Counted from the stretch's first letter, positions 7,660 through 14,001 are shown. The stretch is DNA of 64,000 bases from a virus (IMGVR_UViG_3300032288_004964:248001-312000); one strand, 5' to 3'. Made by a program: numbers and translations. The notes: generated by a model not told the origin, from the letters alone.

Positions 7660-7739
7660 GGGAGTATCGCATAGCGGCAATTGCAGTAGACTGTAAATCT
7701 ACCCTTTCGAGTTCGAAGGTTCGAGTCCTTCTACTCCCA
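7660..7739 (+). tRNA. tRNA-Tyr(GTA)
   Basis: Acceptor GGGAGTA/TACTCCC, anticodon arm GTAGA-CTGTAAA-TCTAC, extended variable region, T-arm GAAG-GTTCGAGT-CCTTC. Canonical Tyr; its acceptor is shared with the aberrant copy at 6816. Confidence 0.9.
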
Positions 7740-7743
7740 CAAA

Positions 7744-8088
7744 TTATATATCAGAGTCACTCCTAAGTAATCCACACTTTTGACACTCTTCAAATCCATC
7801 ACCATCTTTATCTCCCCAAATGTGTTCACAATTTCTGTGTTCAAAATATTCATCAATATCCCCATCACCATCAGTATCATATCCGTCATTAACACCATCA
7901 CCATCTTCATCAACTTCAACCTTTTCAAAAACAGGTTTTGACTCGACTGGAATATTAACTACTTCAGTTTTTCTTTTCATTGATGATGTATAGTCAGGCA
8001 TAACTGTTTCTTTCTTTGGTTCATCCGGAAACTCACCTGCTTTTGAAAGTGACATTCCATCCTCTTCATCAACTTTTTGAATTAACAT
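7744..8088 (-). CDS. Asp/Gly-rich calcium-loop and zinc-knuckle small protein
   Basis: 114 codons. Residues 59-80 hold DEDGDGVNDG and DTDGDGDIDEY, EF-hand/thrombospondin-type-3-like Ca2+ loops; a third, DKDGDGFEE, lies in the tail between CEHIW and CQKC, which together look like a Cys/His zinc site. No signal peptide. Role unknown; possibly a virion component needing divalent ions. Ends four nt after the tRNA-Tyr on the opposite strand. Confidence 0.65.
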   Translation of the reverse strand: MLIQKVDEEDGMSLSKAGEFPDEPKKETVMPDYTSSMKRKTEVVNIPVESKPVFEKVEVDEDGDGVNDGYDTDGDGDIDEYFEHRNCEHIWGDKDGDGFEECQKCGLLRSDSDI

Positions 8089-8112
8089 TTTATCTCTATC
8101 TTCTGAATTAAA

Positions 8113-8373
8113 TCAATAATCAATAACTTTATTTAAATTACCAACAAAAGCACCTAATAAAATTAATAACATTTCTTTCCAGTCCTCTCCAATTGATATT
8201 CCAAAAAATACCGCTGAATTAATACCAACAATTATAAGTATAAATATACCTAATACTATGGCGGTTATTCTCCATCTATTTGCCTGCATTTGCTGAAGCA
8301 TATAATAAAATCTATTTTTATCTTCAACTTTTATATAATCTGTTTTACTACTAAAGAATTTTCCCAATCCCAT
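8113..8373 (-). CDS. Small membrane protein (two TM segments)
   Basis: 86 codons; two hydrophobic stretches at about residues 35-56 (ITAIVLGIFILIIVGINSAV) and 66-80 (MLLILLGAFVGNL). The N-terminal third is cytosolic and charged. Preceded by ATTAATATATA, so possibly late. Could be a holin or other lysis/envelope protein by size and topology, but no signature supports this. Confidence 0.65.
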   Translation of the reverse strand: MGLGKFFSSKTDYIKVEDKNRFYYMLQQMQANRWRITAIVLGIFILIIVGINSAVFFGISIGEDWKEMLLILLGAFVGNLNKVIDY

Positions 8374-8389
8374 AATTAATTTTTATTTT

Positions 8390-8400
8390 TATATATTAAT
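8390..8400 (-). promoter_or_regulatory. Candidate late promoter (ATTAATATATA)
   Basis: On the minus strand upstream of the membrane protein ending at 8113; variant of the recurring TTTAATATATA motif, with a longer spacer (16 nt). Confidence 0.4.
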
Positions 8401-8451
8401 TTAAAAATAAAAAAAATAAAAAAATTATTAGGGGGAGTGAAACTTTTTATA

Positions 8452-8459
8452 TATATTTG
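8452..8459 (+). promoter_or_regulatory. Host-type promoter for leader 2
   Basis: TATATTTG preceded by GAAACTTTT, 17 nt before the leader ORF at 8477. Confidence 0.6.
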
Positions 8460-8476
8460 TATAAGAGATTAAAACT

Positions 8477-8560
8477 ATGAAAAATTTACATAACATATCA
8501 ATAGCGATTATAGCGGGCGGCGCGGGGAGCGACTGTCATTGGCTGAGTTATGTGTTGTAA
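8477..8560 (+). CDS. Leader peptide 2 (Ile/Ala/Gly run), attenuator of tRNA cluster 2
   Basis: 27-residue ORF whose core is ISIAIIAGGAG, written with codons otherwise rare in this AT-rich genome (ATA, GCG, GGC, GGG). The downstream cluster encodes Ile(TAT), Gly(TCC) twice, Gly(GCC) and Ala(TGC). GACTG (8531-8535), right after the Gly codons, can pair with CAGTC in the terminator's 5' arm, a weaker antiterminator than in the other leaders. Regulatory role inferred by analogy with leaders 1, 3, 4 and 5. Confidence 0.75.
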   Translation: MKNLHNISIAIIAGGAGSDCHWLSYVL

Positions 8561-8587
8561 ATAATAAATATATTTATAATAATATTG

Positions 8588-8618
8588 AAACCCAGTCACA
8601 AAATGACTGGGTTTTTTT
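8588..8618 (+). terminator. Attenuator terminator 2
   Basis: AAACCCAGTCA - CAAAA - TGACTGGGTTT plus T run, immediately upstream of tRNA-Ile. Confidence 0.85.
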
Positions 8619-8627
8619 AATTTATAT

Positions 8628-8701
8628 AGGTGAGTAGCTTAGATGGTAAAAGCATGTGTCTTATACACACAAGATAGTGGGATCGTTACCCACCTCACCT
8701 A
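8628..8701 (+). tRNA. tRNA-Ile(TAT)
   Basis: Acceptor AGGTGAG/CTCACCT, anticodon arm TGTGT-CTTATAC-ACACA (TAT, reads AUA), T-arm GTGGG-ATCGTTA-CCCAC with the unusual ATCGTTA T-loop shared by several tRNAs here. AUA codons occur three times in leader 2. Confidence 0.85.
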
Positions 8702-8716
8702 CTGAAAAAAATAAAA

Positions 8717-8926
8717 ATGAAAGGAAAAATGAAAAGTTGAAATTGAATTGTTGGTTTATTTATAGATGTGTTAATAGTAATATCTATTTTCACCGTGTTA
8801 AATAAGAATATTAAATGTCGTATTTATGAAAATGAATATGAGACATGGGTACCTGACTTAAACGGTAACATACAACGTAAAGAAACTAAAACAATTGTTA
8901 TTAACTTCTTAAGAAGATTAGGATAA
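8717..8926 (+). pseudogene. Small membrane protein frame with two in-frame UGA codons
   Basis: From ATG 8717 the frame reads seven codons, then TGA (8738), Asn, TGA (8744), then an open frame to TAA at 8924-8926. The intact part from a GTG at 8768 gives 52 residues beginning MLIVISIFTVLNKNIK. If both UGAs were read as Trp the product would be a plausible N-terminally anchored membrane protein. UGA is a normal stop elsewhere (ATGA overlaps), so the choices are a decayed gene, a GTG-started short gene, or local recoding. Confidence 0.4.
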
Positions 8927-8929
8927 CAA

Positions 8930-9003
8930 GCAATAGTGGTGTTAATGGTTTAGCACATCTGACTTCCAATCAGAAGGTGTCGGTTCGAATCCGGTCTAAT
9001 GCA
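8930..9003 (+). tRNA. tRNA-Gly(TCC)
   Basis: Acceptor GCAATAG/CTAATGC (one mismatch), D-arm GTGT/GCAC, anticodon arm TCTGA-CTTCCAA-TCAGA, T-arm GTCGG/CCGGT. Confidence 0.8.
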
Positions 9004-9050
9004 CAAAGTGAGAAAACACTTAAAAACCATCCCACCAGGATGTAAAAATC

Positions 9051-9133
9051 GCGGGTGTAGTATAGTGGAGGCGAAAGCCGTATTATATCGGTCTTCCAAA
9101 CCGAAGATGTGAGTTCGATTCTCATCACCCGCT
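9051..9133 (+). tRNA. tRNA-Gly(TCC) with hairpin inserted in the D-loop
   Basis: Acceptor GCGGGTG/CACCCGC with U73, anticodon arm TCGGT-CTTCCAA-ACCGA, T-arm GTGAG/CTCAT. The D-loop carries an extra GGC-GAAA-GCC hairpin (GNRA tetraloop) after GTGGA. Otherwise canonical; 83 nt. Confidence 0.85.
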
Positions 9134-9146
9134 CAAATAATGTAAT

Positions 9147-9222
9147 GGGGTTACATGTACCAAGGCTTAGGCGAGACTGCTTTGCAAGCAATCTGTGGTG
9201 GGTTCGATTCCCACTAGCTCCA
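9147..9222 (+). tRNA. tRNA-Ala(TGC)
   Basis: Acceptor GGGGTTA/TAGCTCC, anticodon loop TTTGCAA in a CTGC/GCA stem, T-arm GTGGG/CCCAC. Confidence 0.85.
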
Positions 9223-9234
9223 CAAAAAAAACAA

Positions 9235-9307
9235 GCGAAAGTAGCTCAGTTGGTAGAGCGTAACCTTGCCAAGGTTAAGGTCGCGGGTTCGAGACCCGTC
9301 TTTCTCT
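9235..9307 (+). tRNA. tRNA-Gly(GCC)
   Basis: Acceptor GCGAAAG/CTTTCTC (one mismatch) with U73, D-arm GCTC/GAGC, anticodon arm TAACC-TTGCCAA-GGTTA, T-arm GCGGG/CCCGT. Confidence 0.85.
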
Positions 9308-9453
9308 CAAGATAGTAGCAATGTAAGAGTGTTACTTCGTATTTCAAACGACTAGTTCAGGTTCGAATCCTGGGTTCCGCTCAAAATAATATAAGCGGAA
9401 TTAGTGTAACGGCAGCACAGTAAAAACACACTCAGCAAATTTTCTCTATCTTA
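9308..9453 (+). tRNA. Circularly permuted tRNA gene (3' half before 5' half), anticodon TTC
   Basis: 3' half 9337-9381: anticodon loop ATTTCAA, ACGAC, T-arm TCAGG-TTCGAAT-CCTGG, acceptor GTTCCGC, U73. 5' half 9395-9420: acceptor GCGGAAT, U8 A9, D-arm GTGT-AACGGCA-GCAC, A26, G27. The two acceptor strands pair, and G9420 joined to T9337 gives a perfect 5-bp anticodon stem. Leader and trailer also pair: GAGTGT (9327-9332) with ACACTC (9428-9433), AAGATAG (9309-9315) with CTATCTT (9446-9452), a bulge-helix-like layout as in permuted algal and archaeal genes. Anticodon says Glu; the GCGG acceptor with U73 looks Gly-like. Confidence 0.65.
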
Positions 9454-9456
9454 TTA

Positions 9457-9526
9457 GGGCCAGATGCCAACGGCAGGTCAACTCGCTTGCACCGAGATTG
9501 TTTGGGTTCGATTCCCACTGTGTCCA
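9457..9526 (+). tRNA. tRNA-Ala(TGC)-like, degenerate acceptor
   Basis: Anticodon arm CTCG-CTTGCAC-CGAG, T-arm TTGGG-TTCGATT-CCCAC, 3' acceptor TGTGTCC followed by ACCA. The 5' strand GGGCCAG pairs poorly with it, and the downstream GGACA (about 9537-9541) could pair with TGTCC instead. Probably an aberrant second Ala copy. Confidence 0.5.
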
Positions 9527-9560
9527 CCAATGTATTTGGACAAGAACCTAAATTAAAATA

Positions 9561-9592
9561 AAAAAAGCCTCATTTGATGAGGCTTTTTTTAT
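9561..9592 (+). terminator. Bidirectional terminator
   Basis: AAAAGCCTCAT - TTG - ATGAGGCTTTT with A and T runs on both sides, separating tRNA cluster 2 from the convergent histidine kinase gene. Confidence 0.8.
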
Positions 9593-11056
9593 TTAAGATA
9601 TTTTAATTTTCATTTTTGTTCCGGTGTCTATTTTATCACAGGATAAATCAAATTTGTGTTCTTTTAATATGGCAAAACAGATATTTAGTCCAAGCCCGGA
9701 TTCACTTTCTTTCTCTACTGAATAAGAAGATAATATTTTATCAAATTTATTTTGAGTCAATCCTATACCATTGTCTTCAATAATTAAATATTCATTCTCC
9801 ATGTATATTTTAACTTTTTTACTTTCGCTTTTATTATATTTTAAACCATTTTTTATTAGATTATCAATAGCGTTCCAGAAAAGTGTCTCATTTACTATAG
9901 CATTTGGTAAATCTTCGACTTCTACTTGTGTAGAATATGATGTTGTGAGAATACATCTATTTAATAAATCTTTTAAATTTACATCAGTTTTATCTAACAC
10001 TACATTTTGTTTAACAAGATTGGTAAACTCATATACCGACTTATAAACTTTTTGAGTATGATTAAGTCCTTCTTTAATCATTTTAACTGGTCCATCAATT
10101 TTTAATTTTTGTAATTCTTCTGGAGTAACTCTTTTCTCTAAAGAGTTTATACCTCGAGGAATATAAGTATTTATACCAGAGTGCATATCATGTCTAATAA
10201 TTCTAGCGGCATGTTCTAAATAAGTATTCTTTTTATTAATATCTCTTAGTTGTTTTTCAATTTCTTTATCTTGTACTTTAATTGTTTTTCTTTGTAAAAG
10301 AGCAAGTATAGAAAGCCCCATAATTGAAGCACATATAATTGCCCATATTAAATAAGTTCTTAATTTTGATTTTTGAACTTCTAAATCTTTATTTTCTACT
10401 TGTAACTCTCCTTTAACAACAGTAAGATCTATTATGTCTTTTTCTTTAGATAATGTTTTAATTGTACCTGTCTTAGAATCTATTACTTGTTGATTAGCAT
10501 TAGCCTTTTGTAGTGAATCTTTTTCAAATATTAATTTTTTAATTTTGTTATCAATTTCTTCAGCTACCTTTTTTAAGTCTTCTTTTGATAAATTATCATA
10601 AGATTGTGGAAGATTTTTAATAAAATTTTGGTCATTCTTAACTTGATTAGCTTCATTTTCATCTAATTCTGCAGGAGTAGGTGCGGGTACCATTATCTCT
10701 TTGATAAGATAAATATACTCTTTAGAAGCAGATATTTGTGATTCAATAGGACGTATTTTTGAGTTAATAGACTTGTTGAACCACCAATTAGCTCCCTCAA
10801 ATTCTTTTCTCGAATAAAGAGCCAATCCTATTTCTAAACTAATTGATTTTTCTTCAGGTGATAATTCCGAATTTTCGCTATCTCTGATTTTATAGATATC
10901 AATTTTATCCATAAGATTATTAATGTAATTATCATCTGGGCAAATAGGAACTCCTTGGTCCCAAACAGATTCAACACTTTCTGTTGTATCTATCTTAGTT
11001 TGTGAATAAGAGGCCAAACAGATAAGGCTAAATAATATTAAGAAATATTTTTTCAT
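9593..11056 (-). CDS. Membrane sensor histidine kinase
   Basis: 487 codons. N-terminal signal peptide of flavobacterial type (MKKYFLILFSLICLASYSQ). A periplasmic helical region follows, then a transmembrane segment (about residues 235-255, LIWAIICASIMGLSILALL), a coiled linker, an H-box (RIIRHDMHSGIN, His about 289), and a HATPase_c domain with N-box (AIDNLIKNGLKYN), G1 (EDNGIGL) and G2 (ESGLGL). Complete and apparently functional. No response regulator lies nearby, so it may act on a host regulator. Very unusual cargo for a phage, probably captured from a Bacteroidota host. Confidence 0.9.
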   Translation of the reverse strand: MKKYFLILFSLICLASYSQTKIDTTESVESVWDQGVPICPDDNYINNLMDKIDIYKIRDSENSELSPEEKSISLEIGLALYSRKEFEGANWWFNKSINSKIRPIESQISASKEYIYLIKEIMVPAPTPAELDENEANQVKNDQNFIKNLPQSYDNLSKEDLKKVAEEIDNKIKKLIFEKDSLQKANANQQVIDSKTGTIKTLSKEKDIIDLTVVKGELQVENKDLEVQKSKLRTYLIWAIICASIMGLSILALLQRKTIKVQDKEIEKQLRDINKKNTYLEHAARIIRHDMHSGINTYIPRGINSLEKRVTPEELQKLKIDGPVKMIKEGLNHTQKVYKSVYEFTNLVKQNVVLDKTDVNLKDLLNRCILTTSYSTQVEVEDLPNAIVNETLFWNAIDNLIKNGLKYNKSESKKVKIYMENEYLIIEDNGIGLTQNKFDKILSSYSVEKESESGLGLNICFAILKEHKFDLSCDKIDTGTKMKIKIS

Positions 11057-11153
11057 AGTGGTTGTATAATTTATTTTTAAAAAACTTCTTCAATCACTAT
11101 ATATATTATTTCAGGATTGAAAAACCTTTATAATATTATAATATATAATTTAT

Positions 11154-11291
11154 ATGAATGAGGAAATTGAAAAAATACTAAAAGAGATTGCTGAGAAAAA
11201 TATAGAAAAATTTGGACCACTTCATGAAGAATGTGGGATGTATCAATATTTCTGTAGATGTAAAACTAATGAAAAAAATCCACTTATATAA
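11154..11291 (+). CDS. Small hypothetical protein (45 aa)
   Basis: MNEEIEKILKEIAEKN start, charged helix, then HEECGMYQYFCRC with a possible Cys/His metal site. The intrinsic terminator CCACTTATATAAGTGG overlaps its stop codon. No family recognised. Confidence 0.5.
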   Translation: MNEEIEKILKEIAEKNIEKFGPLHEECGMYQYFCRCKTNEKNPLI

Positions 11292-11300
11292 GTGGATTTT
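11277..11300 (+). terminator. Intrinsic terminator overlapping the 11291 stop
   Basis: AATCCACTTATATAAGTGGATT followed by a T run. Confidence 0.7.
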
Positions 11301-11303
11301 TTA

Positions 11304-11690
11304 TTAAAAATCAATAGTGTATTTAACACTAAACTGTTTTACTCCTGGATTATAGTTAAATTTTAATCCATTTATAAATATTGGTTTTAAAACAATTGTC
11401 TTATCTGGTAATATTTCTACATAATCATTTATAAACTTTTCAGGTTCATTAACCTTACCCTTTAAATCTATTTTTAATTCACTAACCGGATCTAAAGTTA
11501 GATTATTTGATTTAACCTTTTTATTAAATTTATAACAAGTATCTACTATTGATAACTTAGGCTGATTAAATTTTATAGATTGTGCTTGCATCTTACTAAG
11601 ACCTAAACTCAAAAATGCAGCTATAGATAATATAATATTTTTGAAGAATCCTTCTTCTTCATTTATAAACTCATCATACTTTTTAATCAT
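11304..11690 (-). CDS. Hypothetical protein with capsid-targeting-like N-terminus
   Basis: 128 codons beginning MIKKYDEFINEEEG, close to T4 internal-protein leaders (MKTYQEFI-E). Residues 14-36 are hydrophobic and might be a membrane segment or cleavage region. The rest is beta-rich and unrecognised. AATAATATATACA upstream fits the late motif. Convergent with the 11154 gene. Confidence 0.65.
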   Translation of the reverse strand: MIKKYDEFINEEEGFFKNIILSIAAFLSLGLSKMQAQSIKFNQPKLSIVDTCYKFNKKVKSNNLTLDPVSELKIDLKGKVNEPEKFINDYVEILPDKTIVLKPIFINGLKFNYNPGVKQFSVKYTIDF

Positions 11691-11715
11691 AATTGTATAT
11701 ATTATTTTTTTTACA

Positions 11716-11723
11716 TATATTTG
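11716..11723 (+). promoter_or_regulatory. Host-type promoter of tilS
   Basis: TATATTTG seven nt before the tilS ATG, implying a very short 5' UTR. Confidence 0.6.
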
Positions 11724-11729
11724 TAGACT

Positions 11730-12317
11730 ATGATTAAAATTTTAGGTAAAATCCCAAAAGGTGAGTTTGGTTTAGCATGTTCCGGTGGAGTTGATTCTAT
11801 GGCTATTCTTGATTTCCTTATTACCGGGAATCATATTCCACATATTTTATACTTTAATCACAATACAAAACATGGTGATGATGCTGAAAAGTTTATTACT
11901 GATTATTGTAAAGAAAAAAATCTTAAATTAACAATCGGTAGAACATATCTTAAACCAACTTCAAATAAGGAAAAGATTTGGAGTAATGCTCGTTATGAAT
12001 TCTTTTCAAAATTTGATTTTCCTATCATGACTTGTCACCACTTAGATGATTGTGTAGAAACATATATCTTCTCTTGTCTGAGAGGATTTCAATCTGTTAT
12101 CCCATACTCTAAAGGTAATGTGATTAGACCGTTCTTATTGAATGAAAAATCGGTATTTACTAAATGGTGCATTGATAAGGAAGTTCCATTTATTCAAGAT
12201 GATTCAAATGATTGCTTAGACTATTCAAGAAATAGAATTAGACATCAAATTGTACCTGAGTCTTTATTAGTGAACCCAGGATTGAAAACAGTTGTTAAGA
12301 AAATGGTATCAAAATAA
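11730..12317 (+). CDS. tilS: tRNA(Ile)-lysidine synthase (TilS), core domain
   Basis: 195 codons. The PP-loop SGGVDSMA at residues 18-25 is the ATP-pyrophosphatase signature. MTCHHLDDCVETYIFS and SRNRIRHQIVP match the TilS core. It lacks the C-terminal domain of full-length bacterial TilS, so it is a minimal form. TilS converts C34 of CAU-anticodon tRNA-Ile to lysidine so that AUA is read as Ile. The window has several CAT tRNAs, one of which may be its substrate. Cytosolic; transcribed from its own host-type promoter. Confidence 0.9.
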   Translation: MIKILGKIPKGEFGLACSGGVDSMAILDFLITGNHIPHILYFNHNTKHGDDAEKFITDYCKEKNLKLTIGRTYLKPTSNKEKIWSNARYEFFSKFDFPIMTCHHLDDCVETYIFSCLRGFQSVIPYSKGNVIRPFLLNEKSVFTKWCIDKEVPFIQDDSNDCLDYSRNRIRHQIVPESLLVNPGLKTVVKKMVSK

Positions 12318-12342
12318 ATTTGATACTTTAATTTATCTTTCT

Positions 12343-12350
12343 TATATTTG
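12343..12350 (+). promoter_or_regulatory. Host-type promoter
   Basis: TATATTTG 27 nt before the small gene at 12378. Confidence 0.55.
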
Positions 12351-12377
12351 TATAATTAACCACTTAAAAATATTACT

Positions 12378-12494
12378 ATGTCTAAGATGAAAGAAATTTA
12401 TATGGAAATTCAAGAACAATTTCCTAATGGTGAAATCCCTGCAGATTTTAATTTTGATGAGTATATTACTCAAAAAGTCTCTAAAATTAAATAA
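12378..12494 (+). CDS. Small hypothetical protein (38 aa)
   Basis: 38 residues starting MSKMKEIYMEIQEQFPNG, acidic and helical, with its own promoter. Unlike the attenuator leaders it has no terminator behind it and no amino-acid run, so it is probably a true small protein. Confidence 0.55.
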   Translation: MSKMKEIYMEIQEQFPNGEIPADFNFDEYITQKVSKIK

Positions 12495-12552
12495 TGTTAA
12501 TAACTAAGAGAAGGTGTTAATATCTTCTCTTCAACTATGCTTAAAAACTCCG

Positions 12553-12560
12553 TATATTTG
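12553..12560 (+). promoter_or_regulatory. Host-type promoter
   Basis: TATATTTG 30 nt before the ATG at 12591. It overlaps an in-frame upstream ATG (12537), which argues that the real start is 12591. Confidence 0.6.
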
Positions 12561-12590
12561 TATAAACAATTAAAAAAAATAATAAACACT

Positions 12591-12923
12591 ATGAAAAATT
12601 TCTATCTATCACTAACTATTATGATTATTGTATTATGTGGTCTCTTCTTTATTACCAATGTCTTATTCGGTAATGGAAGTACATTGAGTCATAAATACAC
12701 TAAATCATATGACAGTCTTCAAGTCGGTAAAACCTATCAAATTTCTACTAAATTGGATAAAGACAATCCTTATGAGAAACCATTGATTGATACAGTTATT
12801 GTAGTTTCTAAAACTAATACTGAGAATGGCGCTTATGTAATGTATGTTCCTTCTGATGATACAACAAGTCATCGATCTGGTAAAGAAGAATTTCTGACTA
12901 CTATAATGAAAAAGATTAACTAA
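12591..12923 (+). CDS. Membrane-anchored small protein
   Basis: 110 codons from the ATG at 12591 (chosen because the promoter overlaps the longer frame). An N-terminal transmembrane anchor, residues 4-24 (YLSLTIMIIVLCGLFFITNV), is followed by a small beta-rich extracytoplasmic domain (VGKTYQIST, DTVIVVSKT). No family recognised. Followed by a CCCACTTAAAAGAGTGGG terminator. Confidence 0.6.
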   Translation: MKNFYLSLTIMIIVLCGLFFITNVLFGNGSTLSHKYTKSYDSLQVGKTYQISTKLDKDNPYEKPLIDTVIVVSKTNTENGAYVMYVPSDDTTSHRSGKEEFLTTIMKKIN

Positions 12924-12929
12924 AATTCT

Positions 12930-12956
12930 AAACCCACTTAAAAGAGTGGGTTTTTT
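12930..12956 (+). terminator. Intrinsic terminator
   Basis: AACCCACT - TAAA - AGAGTGGGTT followed by T run. Confidence 0.7.
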
Positions 12957-12972
12957 ATTTTATATATATTCT

Positions 12973-13344
12973 ATGTTAAAGATAGACTGGTATTTAGAGC
13001 ATCCAATTGACTTTGAGTATAAAAATTATATTCTACTTGACTATATTTTATCAATAGATAAAAGTTATCAAATTCATAAATTAAGCCCTTATCTTCTTTG
13101 GACAGAAAATCTTGTAAATGAGTTAAAATATTTTGAACTAAAAAGAAGTCAATTTTTAGAAAACACTAAACAAAATAAAATAATATTTACAGATGGTTCT
13201 ATAAGATTAATAAAAAAGACAATAGATGAGCCAGAAAGTATTAAAATAATAAAAGAGATAATTGACTACTCTACACCAATATTAGAATCAAAGATAAAAA
13301 CAGGGTATAAACTATTAGAAAAGTATCCACAAATTTTATTTTAG
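12973..13344 (+). CDS. Hypothetical protein
   Basis: 123 codons from the ATG at 12973, preceded by TTTTATATATATTCT (late-type motif). An in-frame ATG at 12946 lies before this promoter-like element and is rejected. Helical, charged, C-terminal basic helix. No family recognised. Confidence 0.6.
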   Translation: MLKIDWYLEHPIDFEYKNYILLDYILSIDKSYQIHKLSPYLLWTENLVNELKYFELKRSQFLENTKQNKIIFTDGSIRLIKKTIDEPESIKIIKEIIDYSTPILESKIKTGYKLLEKYPQILF

Positions 13345-13387
13345 AACATAGATTTACTAATATATACAAGTAAATAAATGTATTACA

Positions 13388-13552
13388 ATGCCAGCTAAAG
13401 ATAAAATGTTTTCTCTTAGAGTACCTGAGAAATTACTTGAAGATTATAAAAAATTCTGTGATGAAAATTCTATCAATATTTCAAAAAGACTAAGAAAGTT
13501 TATGGAAAGAGATATTGAAATTTGGAAATCTAAACAAAAAAATAAAGAGTGA
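13388..13552 (+). CDS. Ribbon-helix-helix DNA-binding protein
   Basis: 54 codons. FSLRVPEKLLEDYKKFCDEN followed by ISKRLRKFMERDIE matches the Arc/MetJ/CopG-type ribbon-helix-helix fold: a short beta strand, then two helices. Probably a dimeric transcription regulator. Its stop codon overlaps the GTG start of the next gene by 4 nt, so the two are co-translated. Confidence 0.75.
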   Translation: MPAKDKMFSLRVPEKLLEDYKKFCDENSINISKRLRKFMERDIEIWKSKQKNKE

Positions 13553-13800
13553 GTGATAAAATTTGTTATATTTGTTTAAGTGATGATATCTATTATGATG
13601 TTGATGAACCACTTATTTGCGATATGTGTGATGAGTATTACTGTTATGAATGTTCATATACCTACTCAATTCATTATCAACATGAAGGATCAAGATGTTA
13701 TCAATGTGCTGACCAGAGTAGGAGAAAACCTTTAAACAGAAGAGACTATAAAATAGATTACATTTTAAGAAATGAAAAAATTAAAAATATTTTAAAATAA
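13549..13800 (+). CDS. Cysteine-rich zinc-binding (RING/PHD-like) protein
   Basis: 83 codons from a GTG overlapping the previous stop. The pattern CYIC-x14-CDMC-x3-YCYEC-x7-H-x6-C-x2-C is a cross-brace-like eight-ligand arrangement as in RING or PHD fingers, rare in phages. C-terminal third basic (KPLNRRDYKIDYILRNEKIK). Possibly a protein- or nucleic-acid-binding partner of the ribbon-helix-helix protein encoded just upstream. Confidence 0.65.
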   Translation: MSDKICYICLSDDIYYDVDEPLICDMCDEYYCYECSYTYSIHYQHEGSRCYQCADQSRRKPLNRRDYKIDYILRNEKIKNILK

Positions 13801-13825
13801 ATTAGGCAGATATAAAACTTTTATC

Positions 13826-13833
13826 TATATTTG
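13826..13833 (+). promoter_or_regulatory. Host-type promoter for leader 3
   Basis: TATATTTG within AAACTTTTATCTATATTTG, nearly identical to the promoter of leader 4 at 22924. A second, late-type motif (TTTTTAATATATA) lies at 13872-13884, directly before the leader ORF. Confidence 0.65.
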
Positions 13834-13890
13834 TATAAAATAATGACAAAATAAACAAAAGGGACAAAAACTTTTTAATATATATACACA

Positions 13891-14001
13891 ATGACAACAA
13901 TTAATTTAAATATGAACATGAATACACTGACAGTGGTGAATAATACGTTATGTATTAGACCTTGTGAGGGTTTTGATCTATTTAAAGGATTTGTCAATTA
14001 A
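13891..14001 (+). CDS. Leader peptide 3 (Thr/Ile/Asn/Leu/Met/Val/Cys/Arg), attenuator of tRNA cluster 3
   Basis: 36-residue ORF reading MTTINLNMNMNTLTVVNNTL then CIRPC. Apart from Pro, residues 2-22 use only Thr, Ile, Asn, Leu, Met, Val, Cys and Arg, the eight isotypes identified in the array at 14076-15596. TGAGGGTTTTGA (13965-13976), just after the Arg and Cys codons, is the exact complement of TCAAAACCCTCA (14028-14039), which contains the terminator 5' arm: a perfect 12-bp antiterminator. Strongest structural support for attenuation among the five leaders. The function is inferred. Confidence 0.85.
   Translation: MTTINLNMNMNTLTVVNNTLCIRPCEGFDLFKGFVN

Noticed and set aside
8970-9315. ORFs over tRNA-Gly and tRNA-Ala genes
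   Set aside because: tRNA shadows.
9446-9541. Second permuted tRNA using TGTGTCC (9515-9521) and GGACAAG (9537)
   Set aside because: No D-arm follows GGACAAG, so only a local hairpin is supported.
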